In this document: piece after piece, positions 21,822 through 31,561 of the stretch
Layout of the letters: the number at the start of each line of letters is the position of its first letter
How positions within the stretch are numbered: the first letter of the stretch is position 1
NCBI GenBank assembly: GCA_003427395.1
Contig: BFEA01000142.1
Span: 2,700,839 to 2,746,151, forward strand
DNA length: 45,313 nt
Direction: 5' to 3'
Origin: Chara braunii
Lineage: Eukaryota > Streptophyta > Charophyceae > Charales > Characeae
The notes under the pieces: generated by a model
Told to the model about the DNA's origin: nothing
The model's database searches: none
The model's input: the letters and a program-made list of their open reading frames with translations, nothing else
Position numbers and translations under genes: made by a program

Positions 21822-22375
21822 CACTTGTGCGCCAGATGTGTGTGAGTTGAGCTATGAGGGAAGGAGGAAGAGAGTGCTGGCTAGAGGGAAGGCAACCATA
21901 GCTGCACCAGCGCTAGTTAGTATGTTAGTAGGGATAGTCAGTAGGAGATACCAGTGAGTAGTATTCAGAGTAGATCCTCGTGTGATAGGGAGTGTGCATG
22001 CATGATGGATGAGGGTAGACCAGGATTATAGACATAGAGGGAGAGAGAGAAAAAGGCAGACGAGAGAGGGGGAAGTGTGAGCTATGGTGACACTTACCGG
22101 TTGAATGTTGTTGTTGACATTTGGTAGCTGACGCTGATGAGCGCCAGGCCTTGAACTGATGTTGATCGAAGGAGATTTGTAACTCTGTTCAGCGCTATAC
22201 ACTTTGAACTCATGATGTTCTCTCTCTAAATCTGGGTTTGATAATTGAGTTGAGCTTCCTGGTTCTCATTCATCTTCTATTGGGTTTTGTGTGAGACTCT
22301 GCAATCTGTGAAATCGGTGTATATGGATGTGATTTGATGCACTCTAGCAAGTGATGAACAGTCAGTTTCCTTGCA
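21822..22375 (+). repeat. Element B 5' LTR, right portion
   Basis: Begins with the right copy of the CACTTG duplication. It matches 29798-30073 (shared strings include AGAGAGTGCTGGCTAGAGGG and GTGTGCATGCATGATGGATG) as far as 22079. From 22080 to about 22375 there is no counterpart in the window, because the 3' copy is cut at 30073. The end is placed at TGCA (22372-22375), four bases before the PBS, fitting the usual CA terminus. Confidence 0.8.
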
Positions 22376-22379
22376 AATT

Positions 22380-22391
22380 TGGTATCAGAGC
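22380..22391 (+). promoter_or_regulatory. Primer-binding site for initiator tRNA-Met
   Basis: TGGTATCAGAGC is the standard PBS of plant LTR retrotransposons, complementary to the 3' end of initiator tRNA-Met. It sits directly downstream of the inferred LTR end, as minus-strand priming requires. Confidence 0.9.
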
Positions 22392-23156
22392 AGTACTTGT
22401 TACTCTCAATGGACGCGCTGGCATGATCAAGGCCGGCGAGAAGGATAAGTTGGCTTGAGTAAAGCTGACGAGAGGTGAGGTGTTAAGGTGTTGGATTGGG
22501 ACAGAGGGGGAAGTTGACCGAGGAAGAAGGGGCTAAGGAGGAGACGTCTTACCTGCGATTGGAGCGACTGGAGCGAACGTGGAGACTTCGTCGACGGCTA
22601 CAAAGAAGAGAAGAACCTCTTGCCTACTTACCTCGATTGATTGCAAACCTGTGTGTTGTGTATCTCTTCCCCCTCCTTTCTGATGGTTGTTGCTGTTGTC
22701 TGGACGAATCCGTGGTTTGGTCTGGTCTGAATGTCAGGGCTGTAGAGTCTGGGTCAGGACAGAAAGTCAATACCTGGTTCCATCACTTTGGCATCTGGTA
22801 GTAAAGATAAGGTCGCACAGGGAGTTGAGGCAGAGTGCCACGTCAGATTGCAAGTGGTCAGAAGCAAAGCCGAACTAGACGACTCCAGCCTGTACGGAAG
22901 TATAGTTCCACCATATCTGACATTGTGAAAACTTTGACTTATCCCTGCACCTAAAGGCTGCCATTCATAACAGATAGCATCTGCAAAGGACCCAGCCAGA
23001 CAAACGTTAGTAAAAGAAAAGTAATATTGAAGTGATAAATAGACAACAATCAAACAAATTAAAGAAAGAAAAGAAAGAAAAAAATTTGTTTTTGATTGGG
23101 AAAGAAATAATTGTTATTTGCATTATTATTCGTTATTCTAAAGCAGCGACAGCCAG

Positions 23157-23230
<74 letters not shown>

Positions 23231-23424
23231 ACAGATCCCATCCACACAGAAGGCAGATTAGGAGCTGAGGGTATCATCTTGGTGAGCCAGCGGAGGCCAT
23301 CCCTATGCAGACACTCATCATGAACGACTACCCCATGCAAGGTCTGGTGACCCTTTCAGTGTTGCTGAGACCCCTTTTCAGAATCTTCTTTCCCCTGGGC
23401 TTTGGGAGGATATGCACCTCCCGT
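22392..23424 (+). other. Element B leader between PBS and gag, with a 69-base poly(A) tract
   Basis: No convincing coding frame. The poly(A) run is 23160-23228; the preceding 130 bases are A/T-rich. The tract may be the tail of an inserted retroposon or an expanded homopolymer; no clear target duplication is visible. Open frames through it (poly-Lys or poly-Phe) are artefacts. Confidence 0.55.
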
Positions 23425-25419
23425 ATGATGATGAGATCAGGCAATGTGAAGCCAGGGCCCTCGGCTGCAGAACAGGCTGAAGTAGAACGCCGGCAGACCG
23501 AGAAAAAGAAACTTGAAGAGAAAGAAGATAGAAAGAAACAGAAAGAAGAAGAGCTGAGAAAGAAAACTCGGCTAGAAGAAGAAACAATTAAAAAAAGTTG
23601 AAAGAAAAGCTAGAAAAAGAATTGCAAGAGGAACTAAAAACTATAGAAGAAGAAGATGAACTTGCAGATGATACAAACAGACTTGTCAGACGTCGGTCTG
23701 AAAGGGGTGAAAGCAGTCAGTCTGGTGGGTTGAATATACATGTCAGTCCCTTAAACTGGTATGACCAGTACAGTTATTCCAGTGACAGGATTGAAGAGAC
23801 AGAGGAAGAAAGGGATACGTTTGTCGCAAAATTGACATCAATTAAAGATAAAAGGGAAAGGGAACTTTTGCTGGAAGGAAAACGAGCAGAGTTGCAACAC
23901 TAAAATGTTAGCAGCAAAACGACAAGAGCTTGAAGAAAGGAAAAGATTGCAAGCAGAAGGAGAAAGGTTGCAAAGAGAATTACAGGCGCAAGAAGAAAAA
24001 CAAACAGCAACCGAAGAACAACTTGCCCTTTTAACAGCAACTGTTCTCCATACAAAACAAGAGTTGGCGGCAATGAACAAAACCTTGCAGAAAGTTGAAG
24101 CTCACCAGTATGAGTTTGAGGGAGTCTGGAATACCTTCCTGCAAAGATCTGCTGCAGAAGTCGATCAACATGTACAAGCATACATTGTAAAATTAGACGA
24201 GCAGATCAACAAAACTCTAACACCCGTCGTGATTGAGAAATTGGTACGTAGCGGCGGAGGAGATGGAAAAGGTGATGGAAACAGAGATAGGAAGAAAAAG
24301 GGCGTGCTACAAGAAGATGCAGGGGAAGCTAGAAAGATAAAGGTAAAGGTGTCGTGGACATACACCGACAAAAAGGAAGAAAGTGTTTTGCACTGGATTG
24401 CAGCGGTTGAGTCTTATGTATATGGGCAGCGTATACTGTATTGGGACAAAGTTCACATGGCCAGTTCGTGTATGGCAGGAGATGCAATGATTTTTGCAAT
24501 CTCCCTGCAGAAAGAAGCTAATTGTCAGTCTATGGTAGAGTATTCCCAGCAAACGCGAATTGAGGACTTCTTTAAAGCGGTCCGGGAAATGCTAATCCTG
24601 AATATCGCAGATAGAAAATGGAAAAGTGTTTCTACACTTAAAGCTACCATGGACGAACTTCTGCAATGCGTTGAACATGGACTCACACCGATGCAGATTC
24701 TCAATAACTTTGTTAGAGCACTACCCGATCGTCTCCGCACTCAATTATATCCTCGTACTAAGGAAGAGAGGATGACTTATGAAAAGTTCAGCAAGATTGC
24801 ATTAGATCATGTTGGCTTCCTGGCGGAAGCTAATTACTGTTATTACTGGAAAGATCTGCAAGCGGGAAAGAAGTGGCAGAACCGAACCATTTCAGGAAGT
24901 ATTTCTGGGAAAGACAACCTTCTTCTGACCTTTGAAGAAGGGGGTGTCGAGACTCTCTCCTACGACCAAATAGATTATGGTATGGAAGGAGAACCCAATG
25001 GCACGGTAGTTCAGGAGGGGGACTACGCGGCCGTTGCAGCCCGCGGAGGAGGGCGACAAGGTAGAGGTCATGGTAGAGGAAGAGGAGGCCGCGGTCGTGG
25101 AGAAAGAGGATCCGGCACCCAGAAGGGTGGTGGCGAAGGAAGCTACTACATGGGAGGAAGGGGCAATGGTCCCTCGCAAGGTGGTCGAGGTTCCAACTCC
25201 ACATGGGGTAGAGGAAGAGGCACGTGGTATGGGAATTGGGACAAACCATATCCACCCCATCCCGGCGTGCCCGAAGGCAAGCCTTGGGAAAAGCTAGGGA
25301 TCAAAGAAAAAGTTTGGCAGGAAAGAAAAGTCGTCGATCAGTGCCTCAAATGTGGTGACCCAAACCACATCGTTCCCTTCTGCCCAGGTTACAAACAACT
25401 GAAAGGGAACAACCAGTAG
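23425..25419 (+). pseudogene. gag: Element B gag with long coiled-coil N-terminus and CCHC knuckle
   Basis: The likely start is the ATG cluster at 23425-23433. The first part (to 23601) and second part (23598-23903) are highly charged Lys/Glu coiled coil, separated by frameshifts near 23595 and 23900. The main open segment (23905-25419, 504 aa) starts with more coiled coil (to about residue 95), then a gag-like helical domain (about 140-310). It continues with an RGG-rich stretch (about 375-440, GRGHGRGRGGRGRG) and a CCHC zinc knuckle at 25342-25383 (CLKCGDPNHIVPFC). Gag binds and packages element RNA. Two 1-base shifts break the N-terminal part; the large C-terminal segment is intact. Confidence 0.85.
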
Positions 25420-25487
25420 GGGTTTCAGTTGCCTCTACAGGAACTTCGGATGCAAGCAGATTGACATCCTCCCATTAGAAGGTTCCC

Positions 25488-26015
25488 GTGGCAGAAACTG
25501 AACAGATAAACGACCCCCACCTAGTCAGTTGTTCAGAGGTAGTTAGTGTATGTACCTCTCTAGGTGGTTCCCTCACAGGCATGGGTGATGAGTTGGTCAC
25601 TCGTCGCAAAGCCTGGGTCGAAATGAAAAAGCAAAAAGGGCAGCAAATCCTTGCAGATCTAGAAGTCAATAAGGTAAGAGTAGGCTGTTTGATTGATAGT
25701 GGATCAACACGCAGCTATATTAGTAAGAAAAGACTGCAAAAGTTGCATCTCGGGCTAAAGGTAAAACAATTGGATGAGTCCGTAGTAAGTAAAATAGCAA
25801 ATAGTACTGAGATTGTATTGGATAGATATGTTGAGGGGATTCAGACATACTTCCGGCTCGAAGTAGAGGGGAAGGTGGAACGCGATCTCTACTCTTTGAC
25901 TCTCCTGGTGGAAGATGGTCCCCCTTTTGACATTCTTCTAGGCACAGATTGGGGGGAAGTTTTAGATGCGAATGTGAAACTAAGGGACCATGAGTATTGG
26001 CTCCCTAGTCCGTAA
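25488..26015 (+). CDS. Element B aspartic protease segment
   Basis: The 175-codon frame holds the retropepsin active site Asp-Ser-Gly-Ser (25695-25706) in GCLIDSGSTRSYIS. The expected hydrophobic ILLGTDWGE element (about residues 149-158) follows. It would process the Gag-Pol polyprotein. The preceding gag frame ends at 25419, and the two are in the same register modulo three (25488 continues frame 0 while gag is frame 1), so a frame change separates them. This could be a programmed shift or decay. The frame is intact across the catalytic region. Confidence 0.75.
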   Translation: MAETEQINDPHLVSCSEVVSVCTSLGGSLTGMGDELVTRRKAWVEMKKQKGQQILADLEVNKVRVGCLIDSGSTRSYISKKRLQKLHLGLKVKQLDESVVSKIANSTEIVLDRYVEGIQTYFRLEVEGKVERDLYSLTLLVEDGPPFDILLGTDWGEVLDANVKLRDHEYWLPSP

Positions 26016-26077
26016 GGTGGAAAGAAGAAAATCCGCCTATTTCATGAATCTGGTAAGGAAAGCAGCTTGGCTCATCG

Positions 26078-26965
26078 TTGCACGAGTGCCCCCACGTTCG
26101 CCGCCATGTAAAGAAGTACAATTTGTTTGATCAAGTGTTTGTGGCATATATGTGCCCAGTTAAGGAAGGTGAAACTAAAGAAGAGGCAAAATCCCCAGAA
26201 ATTGAGAAAATTCTGAAAGAATTCGCAGATGTGGCAAAGCCCCAAGCGGTGTGGTGGAACGACCAATCAAACATCGCATTGAAATTATCCCCGGAAGCCA
26301 GATTCCAAAGGGGCCGATTTACAGAATGTCACCCAAAGAATTGGATGAACTGCGAACCCAACTTGATGAAATGTTGGAAAAGGGATGGATAAGGCCTAGC
26401 TCCTCGTTTTATGGTGCGCCAGTCTATTTGTGCCAAAGAAAGATGGCGGGGTCTGCATGCGTATTGATTTAGGAGATTAAATGATGTAACTATTAAGAAT
26501 GTTGAGCCATTACCCAAAATCGATGATTTGCTTGATCGAGTTCAAGGGAGCAGGTACTTTACAAAAATTGACCTGAAGTCTGGCTACCATCAGATTGAGG
26601 TAGAACCAAAAGACCAATATAAGACTGCCTTTCGTACAAGGTATGGGCACTATGAGTTCCTTGTGTTGCCCTTTGGTCTTACTAATGCACCTGCGACTTT
26701 CCAGCGAACGATGAATGATTTTTTTTGTGAATGGCTTGATAAATTCATTGTTATATATCTAGATGATATTTTGATTTTTAGTAAAAGTATGAATGAGCAT
26801 TGTGAGCACCTTCGACTTGTGCTAAGTAAGTTGCGTGAGGCAAAGTTGAAATTGAACCCGAAGAAGTGTGAGTGGGCAAAGCGTCAGTTATTATATTTGG
26901 GGCACGTTATAGATGGAGATGGAATCAAACTGGAAGACGCAAAGATTGCAGTCATTCGAGACTGA
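26078..26965 (+). pseudogene. Element B reverse transcriptase (frameshifted)
   Basis: The pro-RT linker and RT N-terminus occupy 26078-26240. A frame jump there leads into IPKGPIYRMSPKELDELRTQL and EKGWIRPSSSFYGAPV. A one-base loss near 26468 (in the IDYRRLN motif) shifts the frame again. The remainder, 26480-26965, is clean: KIDDLLDRVQGSRYFTKIDL, YHQIEVEPKDQYKTAF, PFGLTNAPATFQRTM, and an intact YLDD at 26756-26767. It then runs LYLGHVIDGDGIKLED to TGA 26963-26965, at the position where Ty3/gypsy elements normally have Trp (D-W-P). The catalytic core is intact, but the protein as a whole is not. Confidence 0.92.
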
Positions 26966-27570
26966 CCCAACCCCCGCACTTTGACAGAACTGCAGTTGTT
27001 CCTTGGGTTGGTTAATTACTATCGTGAATTCGTAAGACATTTTACGATAATTGTTGCTCCTCTTCGCAAGCTACTAAAAAAGGAAACCATTTGGAAGTGA
27101 GACCAAGATTGCACGTCCTCGTTCAAACGTCTTAAGAAATGTTTAATTAACTATCCGGTTTTGAAAGTTGTTGATCCTTCTTCGCTCTTTGTTGTTACTA
27201 CGACGCCAGTCAGTATGAGATAGGCGCTGTACTCCAACAAGATGATGGAAATGGATACAGCTCTGTGAAGTTTATGTCCCGACGACTGCCTAGTGAGAAG
27301 GTCGTTGCTTCCACGTATGAAAGAGAGTTGTTTGCTCTCTGGGAAACCTTGGATCATTGGCGCCATTATCTCCTGGGATGCCACTTTAAAGTCTACTCAG
27401 ACCATGAGACACTTCGCTGGCTAAAAACACAGACCCGGATGACACCTAAATTGACTAGGTGGGCTGCGGAAATCGATCAATACGATTTTGAGCTAAAGCC
27501 AGTAAAGGGTAAGTATAACGTTGTTGCTGACGGATTGAATCGAAGATCTAATTTCTTCGGTGCTATTGTA
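26966..27570 (+). pseudogene. Element B RT thumb and RNase H
   Basis: Continues directly from TGA 26963 in the same frame: TELQLFLGLVNYYREF and PLRKLLKKETIWK, then TGA at 27098-27100 where Trp is expected, then VLKVVDPSSLFVVTT. A one-base loss near 27202 follows, inside the DAS motif. After the shift the frame reads QYEIGAVLQQDD, YERELFALWETL (catalytic Glu), YSDHETLRWLKT (Asp) and NVVADGLNRR (final Asp), matching Ty3/gypsy RNase H. Confidence 0.88.
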
Positions 27571-28561
27571 ACATATTTAGACACAGGCACCGACTTACAA
27601 GATAAGATTAGAAATGCGTATTCCACTGATCCTGTTTATGGCGCTATGATAAAACGTATTCAAGAAGCGCCACAAGAGTTTCCTAACTATCGGATAACGC
27701 AAGGACTATTGTTTGAAAGAACAAATGTGCATGATAGGCTTTGTGTTCCAGACGTGGAAGAAATTAAAAGTATGATCTTGGGAGAGTGCCATGATACAGA
27801 AGGTCATTTTGGATGGAGAAAGACTTATGCTAACCTTCTACGTTCTTACATCGGCCTCGAATGAAGCCCGATTGCATCGCGTATGTGCAAGGGTGTCAAG
27901 TGTATCAATGGAACAAGAGCACCACACAACCTCCCCTTGGTCTCCTTAAGCCTTTGCCTATTCCAACAGGTCGAGGAGACTCTGTGTCCATCGATTTTAT
28001 GGACACCAAGGTGAAAAGCATGAATGGAAAAACCCAAGTCATGGTGATTGTTGACAGATTTAGTAAATTTGTTGTCTTTGTGGCATTACCTTCGGAAGCT
28101 AGAACTGACTTGGTGATCCGGGAATTCTTTAATCACTGGGTGAAAGACTATGGACATCCCTTGACTATGGTTAGTGACAAAGACTCACAATTCACGAGTG
28201 AACAATGGCAGCAACTGATGAATGTCTATGGCTCTAAATTGACAAGATTTTGTAGCAGACACTACGTATGTACATTTGTCCTGACCAAATTGACTGGGAT
28301 GAGCATTTGCCCAAAGTTGCTAGTGCCTATAACAACTTTGTACACTTATCTACTTGCAGAACTCCGACGGAGTTGCATTTGGGATGGCGTCCCCGTAGAC
28401 CTGTAGATTGTTTGAACCCGGATCAGGTACACAAACTTCCGTTGGGAACGCAAGAATTTGCAATGCAGTACCAAAGGGATCTAGAAAAGGTAAAAGAGAA
28501 TATAGTCAAAGCGCAACATCAGATGATTGAACAGGCAAATAAGCACAAAAGACCTTCTTAG
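27571..28561 (+). pseudogene. Element B integrase, catalytic Glu region deleted
   Basis: The zinc-binding half has GECHDTEGHFGWRKTYANL (His pair), and after a frame change at about 27860, CIAYVQGCQVYQWNKS. The usual second Cys of the CxxC is Tyr (G-to-A). The core has the first Asp in SIDFMDTKVKSMNG and the second in VSDKDSQFTSEQW. At SRH (about 28260) the sequence jumps to the helix that normally follows the third catalytic residue (MYICPDQIDWDEHLPKVASAYNN), with a frame change. The GxxE segment carrying the catalytic Glu is missing. TAG at 28559-28561 ends this part. Confidence 0.87.
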
Positions 28562-28804
28562 TTTGTTGTAGGCGATTTAGTCTGGGTTAAGTCTAAAGAG
28601 TTTATCCCAGAAGCGAACATCTCTCAAAAGTTGTTACCCGCCTATAGAGGACCATGGCAAGTACTGGATGTGATAGGAGACGTGGACGGACCATCCTACG
28701 TTATTGAAATTCCTCTACACCTACATACACACCCGGTGTTTCATGCGTCAAAGCTCTTGCCGTGTGTGACTACCGAACTGTTTCCTAGTCGAAGGTCAGC
28801 AATT

Positions 28805-28844
<40 letters not shown>

Positions 28845-29228
28845 GTTGTGCAGGTTTGAGACGGTCTTTGGGGGAACCTTGTCGCATGGCCATTGGGGAC
28901 AGTCCCGCCAGGCAGGCTGGCGCACCAAGCCTTCCTACGCTCTCGGAGCGGGTACTACACTCGCCAAGCGAGACCCACCCTGACGGCCCTGCCCACAATG
29001 GTATCTCCAAGCATGGATGGAAAGTTTGATGTTGATAAGATCGTTGCTGAAAGTACTATTCAGACTGGACGCAGAGGCAGACCTCAGCGGCAATATAAAG
29101 TCAGATTTGCCTATCAAGATCCAAGTGAAGACCGCTGGTTTAGTAGAGAAGAGCTAATTGACTCAGCACCACACATTGTATGCGCTTGTGAAAGAGCAAG
29201 AAGAGGAATTAATATTGTGGATAGGTAA
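28562..29228 (+). pseudogene. Element B integrase C-terminus and chromodomain, split by poly(T)
   Basis: 28562-28803 encodes the GPY/F-type module (GDLVWVKSKEF, SQKLLPAYRGPWQVLDVIG, HPVFHASKLLP). A 35-base poly(T) at 28807-28841 and about 150 bases of GC-rich sequence follow. The frame then changes and 29010-29228 gives a chromodomain-like stretch: FDVDKIVAEST, GRPQRQYKVRFAYQ, EDRWFSREELIDSAP. Chromodomains in chromoviruses are thought to direct insertion to heterochromatin. The poly(T) with following sequence may be a minus-strand retroposon insertion. Confidence 0.78.
28807..28841. repeat. 35-base poly(T) tract in element B pol
   Basis: Uninterrupted T run between the integrase C-terminal module and chromodomain. 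In the minus direction it would be a poly(A) tail of whatever sequence occupies 28842-28995. Confidence 0.95.
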
Positions 29229-29286
29229 GAACTTTTCTCAGAGGACTTCAAAATTAGGCCCGCGAGAGTAAAAGGGCCTTTACGAA

Positions 29287-30073
29287 TCAGACCCCAAATG
29301 GATACCCCAACAGCAAGGGGCCCTGTCGGCCAGAACTAAATTCACGAGCAGCAACTCAAAAGACAAAGTTCCCTTAGGTAAAAGTCACATCCATAATGAA
29401 GTGATAAGTCATTTTGAAAGGTCACAGCAGGTCTTGAACGAACAGGTATTGGACACAATTTTCAAGACTGAGTTAGGGTCATGTCTCCTCAATGAAAAGA
29501 CATGTCTGTTCGGCAATGAGTCAAAGGCTACAGTCCCAGTCCAGTCATAATCCCACGAGTCAATCCTGATTCAGATCAGGAGTCCAAAAGACAGGCCCGA
29601 TGGCCCAAAGCAGCAGCAGACCATGGGAAAAGATACTGGGACACACAAACTTTGCAACAATCAGTACTGGGCGGGAGTCCCAGCTACGTTTGAGGCTGAA
29701 TGCAGGCCACGCCAGACCAGTCCAGCACTATAAAGGACTGGCCAGCCTCCCATTCGGACAGATGCTCACTTCGCATGAGAGTGTGGAAGTGCCGTGGCAC
29801 TTGTGCGCCACATGTGTGTGAGCTGCGCTAGGCTGAAGAGCAGCGCTATGCGGGAAGGAGGAAGAGAGTGCTGGCTAGAGGGAAGGCGGCCATAGCTGCG
29901 CCAGCGCTAGTTAGTATGTTAGTAGGGATAGTCAGTAGGAGATACCAGTGAGTAGTATTCATAGTAGATCCTCGTGTGATAGGGAGTGTGCATGCATGAT
30001 GGATGAGGGTAGACCAGGACTATAGACATCGAGGGAGAGAGAGAAGAAGGCAAACGAGAGAGGGGGAAGTGTG
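29287..30073 (+). repeat. Element B 3' LTR, uninterrupted but truncated at its right
   Basis: Matches 1203-1634 joined to 21822-22079 and contains the intact target site CACTTGTGCGCC (29798-29809). Similarity ends at GGAAGTGTG (30065-30073); the downstream R/U5-like part found at 22080-22375 is replaced by unrelated sequence. No clear polypurine tract precedes it. Confidence 0.83.
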
Positions 30074-30192
30074 TTGCATACTCGTGAATACTTCAACAAG
30101 TATGGGCAGAACCAAAGATCAACCAATATAGGATGAGCATGTATGCAGCGGAAGTCTGAGAAATGGACTGACTCACATAGACTGAACTCATA
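30074..30192. other. Unassigned sequence interrupting the B 3' LTR
   Basis: Begins immediately after the last B LTR base, reading TTGCATACTCG (TGTTGCATACTCG if two bases of the LTR are shared). It could be the start of another insertion, but the second junction lies in the gap. Confidence 0.35.
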
Positions 30193-30477
30193 NNNNNNNN
30201 NNNNNNNNNNNNNNNNNNNNNNNNNNNNNNNNNNNNNNNNNNNNNNNNNNNNNNNNNNNNNNNNNNNNNNNNNNNNNNNNNNNNNNNNNNNNNNNNNNNN
30301 NNNNNNNNNNNNNNNNNNNNNNNNNNNNNNNNNNNNNNNNNNNNNNNNNNNNNNNNNNNNNNNNNNNNNNNNNNNNNNNNNNNNNNNNNNNNNNNNNNNN
30401 NNNNNNNNNNNNNNNNNNNNNNNNNNNNNNNNNNNNNNNNNNNNNNNNNNNNNNNNNNNNNNNNNNNNNNNNNNNNN
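30193..30477. other. Assembly gap (285 N)
   Basis: Undetermined bases between the truncated B LTR and the left side of element C. Confidence 0.99.
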
Positions 30478-30885
30478 GGAGATGTAGGCAGCGCCAGATG
30501 TCACCGAGATAGAATCCAGTAGGTCACCGATATGGTAGTCCAAAATGTCATCGAACAAGATCAAAATGTCGTGGACAATAAGTCACCAATGTCGGANGTA
30601 CANAGTCCTAATGTAACCGGTGTCCAATCTGTGATGCCGCCGAGTATCAATCCCAACAATCTCCAAGTCCCGAATCCGGTAAGTATCACAGCCTCTTACC
30701 ACCGAAATCCCAACACTGATCTCTGTCCAACTCGTATCAAAGTCTCCAATCTGAATAAGAAGAAGATGAAGAATGAGTCTGAAGAAGAAGAAGAAGAAGA
30801 AGAAGAAGAAGAAGAGTCTGAAAAAGAAGAAGAAGAAGGAGAGGAAGAAGAGATAGCAGAGGAGGAGGGAGAGATGGTGAGGTAG
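30478..30885. other. Unassigned tract with (GAA)n repeat
   Basis: Contains a GAA/GAG-rich run at about 30780-30880 giving a poly-Glu frame; two single N at 30598 and 30603. The phrase GTCACCGATAT/GTCACCAATGT repeats loosely in 30500-30600. No recognised gene. Confidence 0.5.
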
Positions 30886-30889
30886 GGGG

Positions 30890-31455
30890 GAGGAGAGTCC
30901 TCACTACCCTGTCCTGGCCCGAAGCCGTACCTGCAGGATGCAAGGTGGCGCCTTGAAGTCTTCTGCAGTCGAAGTCCACGGAAGCTATGGCGCCACAGGT
31001 AAGTACCAGGTAAGTACCTCGCTCGCTCTCTCTCCCTAAATGCAGTCTAGCGCTAACCTCGCGCTGCTGCTGTAGCGCTGCGCTCTAAACAGAAATAGCG
31101 CAGCGCTCCTCCGAAATGCTGCTGCTCCAGAATGCCCGAACAGGCGGCCTCCTGCTACCTAAGTACCGGTGTGGAAAGGCCGACGTCTATGCTGCGAGGC
31201 CGAGCCGTGATCTGAATCGTCAAAAGTGACAATTCAGATCAGACCGGCGGGCGGCAGCCTCAAGAGCGCCGCCAGGCCCAATGATAATGTCGTTTGGGCC
31301 TGCCCGTCTGGTCTGGTCCTAATTGTGGCCTAAAGGCCAACTGGTGGGCCTACAGTGGCGCCTCCGGTCTAAAGGTCCGGCCTTGGGCCTGGACCGGCCT
31401 CTGAACCCCTATCTGTCGGCCCTAACTGGGCCCGTGTGACACAGTGTGTAACACA
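30890..31455 (-). repeat. Putative element C 3' LTR (outer end undefined)
   Basis: On the minus strand the sequence after the polypurine tract starts TGTGTTACACACTGTGTCAC, consistent with an LTR start. It includes a strong hairpin at 31208-31241: two 15-base arms, TGATCTGAATCGTCA and TGACAATTCAGATCA, one mismatch, four-base loop. With no second copy in the window, its length cannot be set. Confidence 0.5.
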
Positions 31456-31456
31456 C

Positions 31457-31466
31457 TCCCCCCCTT
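31457..31466 (-). promoter_or_regulatory. Element C polypurine tract
   Basis: AAGGGGGGGA on the minus strand, immediately before the LTR-like TGTG start. This is where plus-strand DNA synthesis is primed. Confidence 0.75.
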
Positions 31467-31561
31467 AAAAGACCGAGCTACCTGCGAGGGCGAAGTTGTC
31501 TGTTCGATACCGAGGTGGGTCGGGTGGGACGAGCTTTGTCCTTTGCAAGTCTTCGGTTCTC

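Larger units (their letters stand above)
1203..30073 (+). mobile_element. Element B: Ty3/gypsy chromovirus-like LTR retrotransposon, interrupted by element A
   Basis: The order is 5' LTR (split), tRNA-Met PBS, gag with CCHC knuckle, protease, RT, RNase H, integrase, chromodomain and partial 3' LTR. The gene order RT-RH-IN and the chromodomain place it in Ty3/gypsy, chromovirus branch. The 5' LTR is 1203-1634 plus about 21822-22375; the 3' LTR copy is 29287-30073. The two copies match on both sides of the element A insertion. The element is dead: gag, RT, RNase H and integrase all carry frameshifts or stops, and the 3' LTR stops matching at 30073. I could not place a canonical TG at its left end, so the outer boundary is approximate. 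Confidence 0.85.

Noticed and set aside
23032-23340. Poly-Lys and poly-Phe proteins around 23160-23228
   Set aside because: Produced by the poly(A) homopolymer.
30143-30564. Open frames through the 285 N gap
   Set aside because: Same cause; most residues are undetermined.
30532-30885. Acidic poly-Glu protein gene
   Set aside because: The frame is driven by a GAA repeat and includes undetermined bases; no start context or domain supports it.
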